A stretch of 64,000 bases of DNA, from contig NC_061453.1 of NCBI RefSeq assembly GCF_022581195.2, positions 12,232,001-12,296,000 on the forward strand, read 5' to 3'. The DNA comes from Helicoverpa zea. Taxonomy: Eukaryota; Arthropoda; Insecta; Lepidoptera; Noctuidae. Positions within the stretch are counted from its first letter, which is position 1. Every line of letters begins with the position of its first letter. The notes beneath the pieces were generated by a model, which saw nothing but the letters and a program-made list of their open reading frames with translations, made no database searches and had not been told where the DNA came from. The position numbers and the translations under genes were made by a program. Positions 23,601 through 33,379 of the stretch are shown in pieces.

Positions 23601-26600
23601 CATTAGCTGTGTCATCCTTGCGGAGTTTCTTCGGTAAGACGTCGAAGAACACTGCTTGTGGCCACGCAGTCGCCTTATATTCGAGTCGGGGGTCTGTAGT
23701 GATCATTATCTCATCGGTCAGGTATAAGTTGAACCAGCCGACCACCATGTTCATTTCACCATCTTGGTTAGCCGTCAGCCTTGCGGTGTAAGGCTCTTGT
23801 CTGTACAACTTCTCGCACACATCGTGGTAATTGTTGAAGTCTATTGTGAATAACGATTGGGGCTCAGACATGTATTTTAAGCCATCGTACAAATCCACGT
23901 CTTCGCCGTAATAAGTTTCCCCGAAGTAAGTCGTTGTGTGAACATTCATAGTAGACACGTTTAATATGTCCTTGGTGTTGAGGCACAGTTTATATTTCCT
24001 GTTGAGCTCCTCACAGCTGATGCCGGTGACGAAGTACTCCGCTCTGCCGGGGATCACTCTCGTGTTCTCTTGTAGCAAGTTCTCCCAAGCGTGGCAGATA
24101 GACTGCAGGATATATTCGCCGAATAAACCTGCGTCTATAGTATCAGTCAGTAAAACAGACCGGGTGCCATAGATGTCGCTAAAGTTTAAAACGACAGAAG
24201 GTTTGTTGATAATGACCACTTCATGCGCGCCATTTTCTTCCATCACACACTCAGCTAACCTGGCCATTGTAGTCGATGATTCACACGCTGTAATCACAAT
24301 AGGGTTGCGCTCGTTCGCGTACAACGCCAACAGTCCGGTCCCAGTATCGATATCGAGAACGCTGTCTCGATTAGACACGGAACTCCTTATAGCTTGCCGA
24401 TACGCATTATTACGCACTTTATCGTTCAGTATTCTAAACTTGCACCTCGGGAACAGAAAACTTTTCGCGTTATTCAAATTCTTCTCGATGCTGACGAAAC
24501 TATTATCGATGTTTAGAGCCTTTTCAAAATGGCACAACGCTTCGGAGAAATACCCATATCGGTATAAGTACCTTCCGATTTCGTTCAATAAGTCGACGTT
24601 ACCAGGGAACAATCTGATCGCTTTTTCGAAATTGGCAAAAATGTCGGCCTTATTGTCAATTTCAGCGAGTTCCTCGTTCATTCTTGAGAGGACCGCTCGG
24701 AATTCGATCTCGAACTTCTTCCTGATGCGCGGTTGTTTCTCGAACGCACACAAATACATGTCGAAGGCTTGCCTATAACTGTTGTTTGTGGCTAGCTGTT
24801 GCGCTAAGATTATGTAGTTGTACGCTACGTCCGCCATTTTAATTTACTTTACACAACAATTTTAAGTTTTAAGACACTTAGTACACTCACTGCTTTTATA
24901 ATTTTAACTTAAACTCGCGAATACAAGAAGTCAGACAGAGTGAAGACGACTTGCGCTCTTGAAGTTCAAAATTAAACTGCCCATTACAGTCACTGGTCTA
25001 ATCAGGTAAACTCTGTTCAAGGCTGCTAAGGTACGGACAGAGGTAGTGGGGATGGCTTTTAGCAATTTTTACAACAGTCCCTAATCCTTTAACAATAGGG
25101 TGTAAAAAGGGTTGTTAAAAATTATCAGTAATTAGTTAATCGCTTTATCATAATTACTAGAAGCTGGCTTTAGTTAGTAAAACAATAGGATCAGCGTTGT
25201 TTTATGATTATAATATGAAGGTGTTAATTTACTAACAATTTGTATTGTATTATTTTTAGCAGTTTCCTCGAATATTTTTTAAACTGTTAATCCTTTCTCA
25301 GAAAGTAGTCTTTTGTTTTTATTAGTTACGAAGGATTATTGTCACTTGTTTTAAGTAGCTTTAGTTTTACATTGGCACATATTTGCGCTTCCCAGAATGA
25401 CACAATATACAGCCAACATATTTTTTAAAGGGTCTTTTATTGTACTATTATTTTGAACGACTGTTGTCATATCCCGTGCACGTGCAATGGATACTTGTTT
25501 TTACCTTCAAATTAGATTTATTTCAGTGAGAAAGTGATTTTGTTTCATTTTCACCTTAAAAGATTTACAACCTTTTTTGGAATCAATTTTATCCGGGTGC
25601 TCATAAATCCTTCTTAACACGACTGAACTCCCAGAAACAGCTAGTAAATATTGCACATATCTATTCTAATTTCTATATTTACTGAATAACTTTGATTTTT
25701 TCCTTGCTTTCTACATTTACCATTTACCAACCTTATTTCATCTACCCACAGGTTACAAGAACTTCGTGTAGAACGCGACGCAACTTCCACTACGCAGAAA
25801 GAACTACGCGATAGGTTGTTGACCTCTGCGCGTATACGCGAGAGTCGGGCCGCGCGGTGTGGGGAACTCGATGCCGCGTATAAGAGAGCTCAAGCTATAC
25901 GCGGTTTCTTGACAGACCTTATCGAGTGTCTTGATGAGAAGGTGAGAGAAATATTACTATTGAAGAAATGTTTTGAATAATTTGTATAAAATACTGCTGT
26001 GTAAATTGATAGATTCTGGTTTGGGTGTGAGAAACTGTCACGTAATAATGCACATGCCTATGTGCTTTCTTATATAGGGGTGATTTATGTATTTCCTTGT
26101 GTACTGCCCGTATCTCCTCTCTTATGTGCTCCCTCTTTGCACTCCTTTTTCTGTACTCCCCGATAAACTCTTATGTAATTGTACTTACAACCTTTTTTTA
26201 TGGCTGGATCCGCTCCTGATATTTTCATGCTACTTTTGTAGCTTTCACAGTTTTGTGCCCGTTTCCACCAACGATTCCTTAGAGTTCTATTTAAAACCGT
26301 GTTCCATTTTTGTTTTTTTTTTTTAATAACTTTGCAGTAGCTACTACAAAAATACTTGGAAATTAAAGACCTATTTCCTATTGTATTTCAAAATTAAATT
26401 CCTATTTGGTATTGTTACTCAGATGCCACAGCTAGAGGCGTTAGAAGCCCGTGCCCTGGCGCTGCACAAGCGTCGCTGCGAGTTCCTCATCGAGCGGCGC
26501 CGCGCCGACCTCAGGGACCAGGCGCAAGATGTACTCACTACTCCTGGTAAGTGAACATAAAAACATGGCTGCATTTGGTAAATTTTTTATTGAATAATTA

Positions 26601-29600
26601 GGCAGGATTTGGTGAACGTGAGCTTCGAGATTGTTCGATATTACCGCAGCTATTCGAAGGCTCCAGAAGAAACGAATGGTTTTTGTATGATTTTCAATGT
26701 CAAAAAATATATGTTATCTAGTACGTTATTGAATGTCTGCTCTTGTCGGGCCGATTTTCTTGTTGAGAAAGGTAATGTCACGATTTTAATTAATTAATGT
26801 CGTGGTATTTACTTTTGGTTTCATCAGGTCGAGCGGCAAACCTGAAGCCATCAGAAAACGAAGAAAAAACGCGTCGGGCCGCGGAACGCGAGGGCCGGCG
26901 CCGAGCGCGGCGCCTCAAGCGCGAGGCCGCCGCCGCCGCCGCCGGCGCCGCGCTGCCGCACAGGGACGGAGACTCGTCTGATGACGAGCTGCCGCCGCAG
27001 GAGCTGCACCACTATACTACGGAGAGAGGTCAGTGGCTCCATCATTATCATCTGTCTAGCCTTTTGCTCAACTATGTTGGGGTCAGCTTCCAGTCTATCT
27101 GAGTAAAAAAGTTTTTGTAAATGTCAGTGTTTTGATTAATCAGGAGATTTCAGATTTTCGCTTTAAAGTTGGCTGTATGAGTATGTATGTTCCTTGTGTA
27201 TTAACCGACCGTGCGGTGGACACATGGTCGTGGTAAATGTATGTATTGCTAAATAGGCGCCGTCACCTCATTCTCGGTGACGGTCCGGTGACGGTCCGAT
27301 GACGGCGGCTGTGAACAAATGGCCTAAAGCGACAAATTTTAATAACACCAAGATATGCTAACAGTGACATATTATTCGCAGACAGTATACGAGCAGCCTC
27401 AGCGCAGCTGTTCAGCGACGCTTTGCCCGCGTGGCGCAGTGTGTCGGGCGTCTGCGGGCGGCTGGCGGGCTGGCGGGCGCGGGCCCCCGACCTCTACAGC
27501 GACGCCTACGTGGCCGCCTGCCTGCCTCGGTTGTTGGCGCCCTATGTCCGGCATGAGGTCAGTGTAGCTATACTCACTAAACAACTGTTCACTCAAGTAT
27601 GTATATGCTAACAGCATATAGTTTTAAGGCCTTCGCTGCGTCAAGCGGATGGCCGACCCAGCTGACTGTCTCGGACGGACGCTTGCACCATAGCAACACG
27701 GATGATGTAGCGGCGCTCAATATATGACGAGATGATATAGCTCCAGATGGCATACATACATCCGCTCCGCGTGCTGGCCCAATGCAGCGAAGGCATTTAC
27801 ATATTTTCAGTTACATAAAAAAGCATATATATATTAATACTTTAAACAAAAGCTCACGGAAAACTTTTGCTTAAACATATAATTTACTGTAACTGACTCG
27901 CCAGCTCGTCAGTACCACTTTTTGCAATGCTTATGTTAATGTTTGTCCCACAGCTTATCCTATGGAACCCGCTAGCAGACGAAGACAATGAGGATTACGA
28001 GAAAATGGATTGGTACAAGTGAGCATACTACCTATACTATTTTTAAACTTCTATTTCCATTTTATACTAAAAAAAATCACTTCACTATGAAATGTAATGT
28101 AACCACCATGATATGATGTTTCAATTTTTTGATGATCAATTGATGATAAAGTATAGCTCGTGCCAAACTTGAGAAAATCGTGCGAGTTGTCCGTATATTC
28201 TCGGTTTTATACACCCTTATGAAAAGTGGTGAGCCACTATTAAGTTTGGCGAGATCTATACCGATCGAGACCTTACTCTGAAAATACCTAATCACGACTA
28301 AACTAAATATCTAAATCTAACTATATAACTTATATTGTAACATCACACAACATTGTCAGATGTCTGATGATGTACGGCGTCCGGTGGGAGCGTCCGGCGG
28401 ACTCGTCGGAGTCGGCGTCGGACGACGAGGTGGAGCCGCCGCCCGTCACCGAGACCGCCGTGAGGGATGACCCCGACCTCATGCTGGTGCCCGCTATAGT
28501 CAGCAGGGTCGTGCTGCCTAAGTTGACAGGTTAGATCATGAGAATGTTCCTTATTTGTATTTTTTTTATATGTATGTATTTTTAGTAATTTTCATTTTTT
28601 TCGTTTTCGGGTATTCCTGAAGTAAATTAATTTTATTTAAACAATGGAGAGTACATTTTTAACTTCCTTTTCGAGAAACTATGATGCTAAAGATAAATGG
28701 CCTTACTACAAAAACTTTAACCACTGTTTTACGCTTGTCTAAAAAAAATGTGGCTCCAAAATGAACCATATGTCAACGTCATAATTTGACATTTTTTTAG
28801 ACAAGTCTTAAACTGACGTTAAAAAGTTTTTGTGGTAAGACGGAAAGTAACTAGTAAAGACATACATAATTATCTGCTATTGAAACAGGAGTTGTGTTAT
28901 GTGGTGATGTAAAATTAGTATTTTTTTCTCGCCAGCGTTTGTATTGCTTTTTTATAATACATAGTTGGAGCACTTGAAAGAAAGAAAATACATGATATAT
29001 GTAATGATTTTAATGTAGACGAAAACTGAATTCATAAATCGTTCTAATTCCAACATGATTGTCCCGCAGAGCTAGTGACATACGCGTGGGACCCGCTCGT
29101 GGTCCGCGCGTGCGTGCGGCTGCGCGGCGCGCTGCTCCGCGCGGCCGCCACGCCGCAGTGCCGCGCGCCGCTGCGGCGTCTGTCCACTGCTATACGAGCA
29201 AGGCTCTCTGCGGCGCTGGGGGCTGATGTCTTCCTGCCTGCGTTGCCGCCGCAGTACGTACTAATTTGTTTCTTATTGAATTGAATAATATGATTATTTC
29301 ATATTTTTGTAATATTTCTTTAAATAGCTTTATTTTTTGTTTTGTGAAATATTTTTGACTTTTTTTCTGAGAACATGTCAACACCGGTTATTAAACGTTT
29401 AAATTACGAATTAACATTTTGCATATAATATGTTGCGAATCCTACTTATATCCTACTTCCTACTTATATTATAAATGTGAAAGTTTGTGAGAATGTATGG
29501 ATGTATGTTTGTTATTCAATCACGCAAAAACGGCTGGACCGATTTGATTGAAATTTGGTATGTAGATAGGTGATACCCTGGATTAACACATAGGCTACTT

Positions 29601-30761
29601 TTTATCAACATATCACGCGGGCGAAGCCGCTGGCGGAAGCTAGTTTTTAATATTTCAAAACTCGTCTTATCCTAACATATTGAAATAGGTTTAGATTTAG
29701 TAACATGTACCTACTTATTGTGATAACGTACACTTATAATTGTAATGTTTTCTTTAGTGTGTTGGAAGGTGCGGGCGGTGCGTTCTGGCGACGTTGTCTA
29801 GGCGCCGGCGTGAGGCTGCTACGTGCCACGCTAGCGTTGGCCGGCCCGCCCGCGCCACTGTACGCTGACCCCTTGGTTTTATCGCTTATAGGTAAGTTAA
29901 TAGTTCATTTATAGTGATACTACATTGTTTTCTGAACATTTCATAAGAATATGTTTAGAAGTGATTTTTTTCTTATAAAGGATACGATATTTTACTTTTG
30001 TCATATTTGAGTTTTGTAATTGTTCACAATGAATTACCTTTGTTGTATTGGGAACTAAAAAGCCCAGATTACAAAATTACGATTACATAGAAAATGCTCT
30101 ATGTTTAATTGTGTGTAATTTTCTATGTATTCGTAATTTGTACGTGAAATTAGCTATATTTTTAATTGATATTAGAATTTAATCGTATTTCAACATAATC
30201 TACGTCAATTCCAGACACGCTATGCTGCGGCGCGGGTGCAGCGGGCGGGCCGTACATCGCTGCGGCAGCCGTGGCGCTGTGTGACACGCTGCCGCGCGAC
30301 GCTGCGTTACGTGCTAGAGCGCTTGCGCGACTCGCCGCGCTCGCCACGCTAGCGCTGTCGCGATTGGATACTGACAACCCGCTGCATCTGTGAGTGTTAT
30401 ACGGACCTAATACTTTTTATAATTTTAGTACCTACAATTACTTATTTTGATGATGATTTCAATTTAAAGGTATTAATTAACAATGAGCATAGTATCAACC
30501 TTATCTATCAATGGATTAATGAATGTCAAGCTAAATTAAATACGAACAGTCGATTTCCTTAACAAAATGAATCTATTTATATACATTATCAGAAAATTTA
30601 CCGAACAGGTTATCTAGCCACATAATAAAATTTTTCAGTTCAGTTCAGTTCTTTTTCCATTCTGTGTACAATTATTTTATGACACAAACGATTTCTTTAT
30701 CTCCAGAAAAGCCCTGGAACAAGCTCGAGCAGTGATCGCAGAAGCCCGCGCGGTTGAATGA
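17679..30761 (+). CDS. PAXBP1: PAXBP1/GCFC-family nuclear protein (16 exons)
   Basis: Exons: 17679-17847, 18345-18481, 20048-20323, 21061-21208, 21575-21676, 22172-22316, 25752-25941, 26423-26546, 26828-27028, 27382-27557, 27954-28018, 28360-28529, 29070-29253, 29758-29891, 30215-30389, 30707-30761. They give 2,451 nt, 816 residues, with phase closing exactly; human PAXBP1 is about 900. The N-terminus (MSLFRKPKKIQRR), acidic EEDEDN and SDDE stretches, Lys/Arg-rich segments and a coiled-coil-like middle (exons 7-9) precede the C-terminal GCFC domain, with landmarks SIRAASAQLFSDAL, DWYK, YGVRWERP and YAWDPL. Relatives (PAXBP1, GCFC2, TFIP11 partners) act in spliceosome disassembly and transcription. 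The donor of exon 5 (G|GTCTGA) is non-consensus and is the one uncertain border. Late exons are extremely GC- and Ala-rich. Intron 2 holds a piggyBac-like element, and intron 6 holds an antisense gene. Confidence 0.9.
18716..19756. mobile_element. Non-autonomous piggyBac-like element (1,041 bp) in PAXBP1 intron 2
   Basis: Flanked on both sides by TTAA (18712-18715 and 19757-19760), with perfect 15-bp terminal inverted repeats CCACTCTAACGTCCG. TTAA targets and CC-starting ends are the signature of piggyBac elements. Inside the left end are two palindromic blocks (TGGATAGTACAGTATCCA and TGGATACTATAGTATCCA) in about 60 bp. No transposase ORF is present, so mobilisation would need a transposase from elsewhere. 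Confidence 0.88.
21333..21450 (+). repeat. LINE-type 3'-end fragment
   Basis: Contains GCTCAATCCTTCTCTGTGTG, then AGAGGAGG, CCCAGCAGTGG and GGCTGATGATGCTGA. A related copy is at 51665-51830. This 3'-UTR-like motif, ending in GATGAT repeats, is common in moth genomes (from recall). It lies in PAXBP1 intron 4. Confidence 0.6.
22657..24837 (-). CDS. PRMT9-like protein, copy 2, nested antisense in PAXBP1 intron 6
   Basis: 726 residues, one exon, collinear with copy 1 (11297-13480) from the start: TPR-like repeats 1-130, first methyltransferase domain, then the degenerate second half (VDLSPFPVFG). Its catalytic signatures are altered. Motif I reads DIDTGTG, with D164 in place of the first glycine (G165 in copy 1). 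The double-E loop reads TDTIDAGLFGE, with D232 in place of the first glutamate, while E241 is kept. The residue after strand 2 is Glu (ITACE). The THW loop is TAW. With no stops or frameshifts over 2.2 kb the ORF is clearly under selection, but activity may be reduced or lost. The 3.4-kb host intron is mostly filled by this gene. Likely role: a structural or regulatory PRMT9 paralogue, or an enzyme with changed specificity. Confidence 0.85.
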   Translation of the reverse strand: MADVAYNYIILAQQLATNNSYRQAFDMYLCAFEKQPRIRKKFEIEFRAVLSRMNEELAEIDNKADIFANFEKAIRLFPGNVDLLNEIGRYLYRYGYFSEALCHFEKALNIDNSFVSIEKNLNNAKSFLFPRCKFRILNDKVRNNAYRQAIRSSVSNRDSVLDIDTGTGLLALYANERNPIVITACESSTTMARLAECVMEENGAHEVVIINKPSVVLNFSDIYGTRSVLLTDTIDAGLFGEYILQSICHAWENLLQENTRVIPGRAEYFVTGISCEELNRKYKLCLNTKDILNVSTMNVHTTTYFGETYYGEDVDLYDGLKYMSEPQSLFTIDFNNYHDVCEKLYRQEPYTARLTANQDGEMNMVVGWFNLYLTDEIMITTDPRLEYKATAWPQAVFFDVLPKKLRKDDTANVSFLTYGGRLTTLPDSTKITRISPETLAFLNDIEYMEMIRKSIATVCVYLGQTFDISDVDIVDLSPFPVFGVLMMKRQANSLTCHVKMADDKAFLLDVLQANGIPTDKVNILVSDNWSHDVFKEKKYHVIFSNIIEFNGDIDVRRKRIIHHLNNSHLLEGGLFLPRSVTIMGQLISSKWLETNNRVSDDNVDYRLARHVNRYQVSQAVYLDITRMDYEAISEEFVISCCEYMQSGVIDVPVVQDGECNAVLCWYKVQLIEDWDEITTKRSNSFVESMAYLASPNVKAFRGDQVNVLKCVDPDGSFKLVLDMEPC
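24838..25751. other. Remainder of PAXBP1 intron 6, with the promoter of PRMT9-like copy 2
   Basis: AT-rich, with no ORF or repeat recognised. The nested gene's promoter must lie in its first few hundred bases, just upstream of 24837 on the minus strand. Confidence 0.4.
27045..27105 (-). repeat. SINE 3'-end fragment
   Basis: Contains CAACTATGTTGGGGTCAGCT and TCCAGTCT, the reverse complement of the 3' part of the full SINE at 44433-44816. It begins 17 bp inside PAXBP1 intron 9. Confidence 0.65.
27629..27794. repeat. Possible MITE with 11-bp inverted ends
   Basis: Ends GCCTTCGCTGC and its reverse complement, with AAGCGGATG and CATCCGCT as a second inverted pair inside. It lies in PAXBP1 intron 10. 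No clear target duplication was found. Confidence 0.45.
28701..28842. repeat. Decayed MITE with imperfect inverted ends
   Basis: The left arm (CTTACTACAAAAACTTTAAC..TTGTCTAAAAAAAATG) pairs imperfectly with the right arm (CTTACCACAAAAACTTTTTA..TTGTCTAAAAAAATG on the complement). It lies in PAXBP1 intron 12. Confidence 0.5.
29440..29644 (+). mobile_element. Helitron-like non-autonomous element
   Basis: Runs from TATTATAAATGTGAAAGTTT to GCGGGCGAAGCCGCTGGCGG, then AAGCTAGT. The CTAGT end after a GC-rich hairpin fits the CTRRT terminus of Helitrons, and the sequence resembles the Lep1-type family of moths (from recall). Fragments of similar type occur near 49925, 55613 and 58935. It lies in PAXBP1 intron 13. 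Confidence 0.55.
30072..30143. repeat. Short imperfect inverted repeat
   Basis: ATTACGATTACATAGAAAAT pairs with ATTTTCTATGTATTCGTAAT across a 20-nt loop in PAXBP1 intron 14. This could be a tiny MITE remnant. Confidence 0.45.
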
Positions 30762-31016
30762 CCCACACAGCTGATGACGTCACACTGCCCGCGAACAGTC
30801 ACATAGCCGCGACCCGCCTGACTACACAAGTATGAGGAATAGAGTATACGCCTTTACGTACCGATGATCTTTTATCGTTCAAAGTGTAAGCAAAAAGGTT
30901 CAGAAGTTCTTGTAAAAAGTTAAATTGTTTCTACAAATGTAGTTCGATGGAACTTATTATTTTCTCGACAAAATGAACGCAACGTTGTACCCAGGTTATT
31001 TTCATGTTGTTTAATT

Positions 31017-31253
31017 AATAAATTCGCGTAGTTACAATGTTATGTGAATATTTTTTCAATATTTTGTCTTATTACGCTCATACTTGTGTCGAGTTTTGTA
31101 TAAGTGGAAAAGAAACATGGGCTATATTTACATACAATGTAAAATTATTTATTTACATAAGATAATACCAATGCATAATTCTAAATATGAATACAAAGCA
31201 ATATTTCATGTTTTCTTAAAAATGTGCCTTCATTGATTTATTCGTATAATAAA
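31017..31253 (+). terminator. Candidate polyadenylation signals of PAXBP1
   Basis: AATAAA at 31017-31022 and again at 31248-31253, about 260 and 490 bp after the stop codon. Confidence 0.5.
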
Positions 31254-31653
31254 TTCAATTCAATTCACAGTTATAGTATTTAATTAATATCAGTATACAT
31301 ACATACAAAGCTATATTGTACATATAGTAATATAGATTAACAATAACAGTATAAATTGATTAATGTAATTTGCTTAGAGTCAATAGTTGAACGTCTGTAG
31401 GTAAAGCTGTCAGTAATTTTTTTGCAAATTTATACAAAGCAGGTATACCAAAATGAATCAAAATTGCAAAATGAATCATTGATTGGTAACTCTCTGGTAT
31501 TGAATTTACGTCTAGTTTATTTTCCTGGCGAGGTAGTGGTTTACAGACAGTTAATAATATAACGTCTCGATAGTAGCAAGATAATATTATATCGATCATG
31601 AGATCCTTCAGAAAATCTTCCCTTTAAATGTTGTGAAAATACTAAGAGGACCT

Positions 31654-31883
31654 ATAGTTCGGCCATTCAGAGAATGCGTTCCTGACACGTCGCGATTGAA
31701 CTGACGACGTAACTACATTCATTGATTATTGATATAATAATGTTGTTTTAATGCTCCTCAATTGTTAAAACGGTAAACAACCAGCAAAAATATTTTTATC
31801 GTAACTGCAACGCCATTGCAAAGTTACGTCGTCAGTTCAATCGCGACGTGTCAGGAACGCATTCTCTGAATGGCCGAACTATA
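31654..31883. mobile_element. MITE with perfect 62-bp terminal inverted repeats
   Basis: 230 bp. The two arms begin TATAGTTCGGCCATTCAGAG and are identical for 62 bases, with a 106-bp centre. If the outer TA is the target duplication, the element is 31656-31881 and of Tc1/mariner type. No ORF. Perfect arms imply a young insertion or gene conversion. Confidence 0.85.
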
Positions 31884-31899
31884 ACATTATTTAGACTTA

Positions 31900-32050
31900 G
31901 GGCCTATGCACACCACGTTTTTTAAACGCGCCGTCGACGCGCGTTTGTAGCGATACAGACGCGATACGCACGCAAGTCAGGACTGCTCTGCAGCGCGTCC
32001 CCAAAACGCGCGTCGACAGCGCTTTTAAAAAACGTAGTGTGCATAGGCCC
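31900..32050. mobile_element. PIF/Harbinger-like MITE (151 bp)
   Basis: Flanked by TTA on both sides (31897-31899 and 32051-32053). The ends GGGCCTATGCACACCACG and GGGCCTATGCACACTACG continue as imperfect inverted repeats for about 50 bp, including GTCGACGCGCGTTT. A 3-bp TWA duplication with GGG-type ends is typical of PIF/Harbinger. It is 16 bp from the preceding MITE. Confidence 0.75.
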
Positions 32051-32529
32051 TTAGAGATTATAACAAGCAAATGTCGTAGGTTCGTGATGGAATGTTGTGC
32101 CCTTGAATGTAATATATTTTCTTAGCACTTTTAAGTCATATTTTTGTACGTCGTTCAGTCGAACTACTAACTTCTTGTCGCAAAGCTGTACCACAATACA
32201 CTTTCATTAGTATGGATCACAATGTCCCATAGTAGACGAAGTAATGTTATTTTCATAGAGTTCTAGTTTGCATACGAATTGTTGAAATGTTTTGTACATA
32301 TGGAGTCTTATTAAGCTCATAACGAGATAAATGGTAGCACATAGATTCGTGCCTCAATTTTTGTTTCACAAATAAAGATTTGATTATTTGGTGTGATTAC
32401 AGCTACAGTGAATTAGTAAATTCATGTGAATAATAGAAACTGTAATGTTAGAAAACGTAAATACTATTTTCAGTGGTAGAATTGTCACATTTGATGTTAG
32501 ATTTCTCTTTGACCATAGTGAATCATTAA

Positions 32530-32668
32530 GGGTGAGTTACACCATTTAACTATAACGATAACCAAATCATAACCAGCCGTGTACTGGCCGCTCGTTGATC
32601 AAATCGGCGATTTACGGAATGAAAATAATGAATGAATCGGTTATAGGTATAATATGGTGCAACTCACC
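32530..32668. repeat. MITE family A, copy 1
   Basis: Inverted ends GGTGAGTTACACCAT and GGTGAGTTGCACCAT, with ACTATAACGATAACCAAATC inside the left arm. The same family is present at 53253-53390. No clear target duplication. Confidence 0.6.
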
Positions 32669-33225
32669 GTTATGAATAAATACGTGAGACTATGCTCTTT
32701 CTCACGAACTTTTCAATTGTTTTCTATATAATTTTAATAAGGCGTAGTATTGAAGTTGTGATGGCTGTCTCACTTGATCATTGTGAATGTTATATCATAG
32801 TTATTTATGTATACTGTAGTAAGTAACAGATCAGGATGTCTCGTGTGAGGTTCCGAACAACGATGATAAATAAATGATTTGGGTTTAAAAGTGCTTTATG
32901 TTTTATTTAACTTGATACGAGTAACCGACATAGTCATCATCCCCCTGCAGTCTTTTGATAATCCCTTTAGGAGAGGAGTAACAAACACAGGGCCTCATGT
33001 TTGTAAACTTAAAATGAAGGCATTATGTGTCGGTATTGCAGAAATAAATAAAACAAAATGTCAATATTTCCTTTGGCTTTATTTCTAAACTTGCGATCAG
33101 TATCGCGGTCACTGACCCCAGTTCAGCAAATACACAACTTAAATCATAGTTCACTCCCGACCGGCCGCTCTTAACGTACAAATATATCACAAGTAAATAA
33201 AGCATTTTATAACAGTTGCCAACTC

Positions 33226-33374
33226 AGATAAACAAGCTATCCTAAAGAAAAACATTTGAATTGATAGACTGAAGTCTGATGTTTTAAGAGTTTAATTTCA
33301 TAATGTTGGCTAATTCACACTGGCATGGATTCCCAAAAGAACTAGATTTTTTACGAAGGATAGCTTGTTTATCT
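33226..33374. repeat. MITE with perfect 18-bp inverted ends
   Basis: AGATAAACAAGCTATCCT at the left and its exact reverse complement at the right; 149 bp in total. No coding capacity. Confidence 0.6.
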
Positions 33375-33379
33375 AACTT

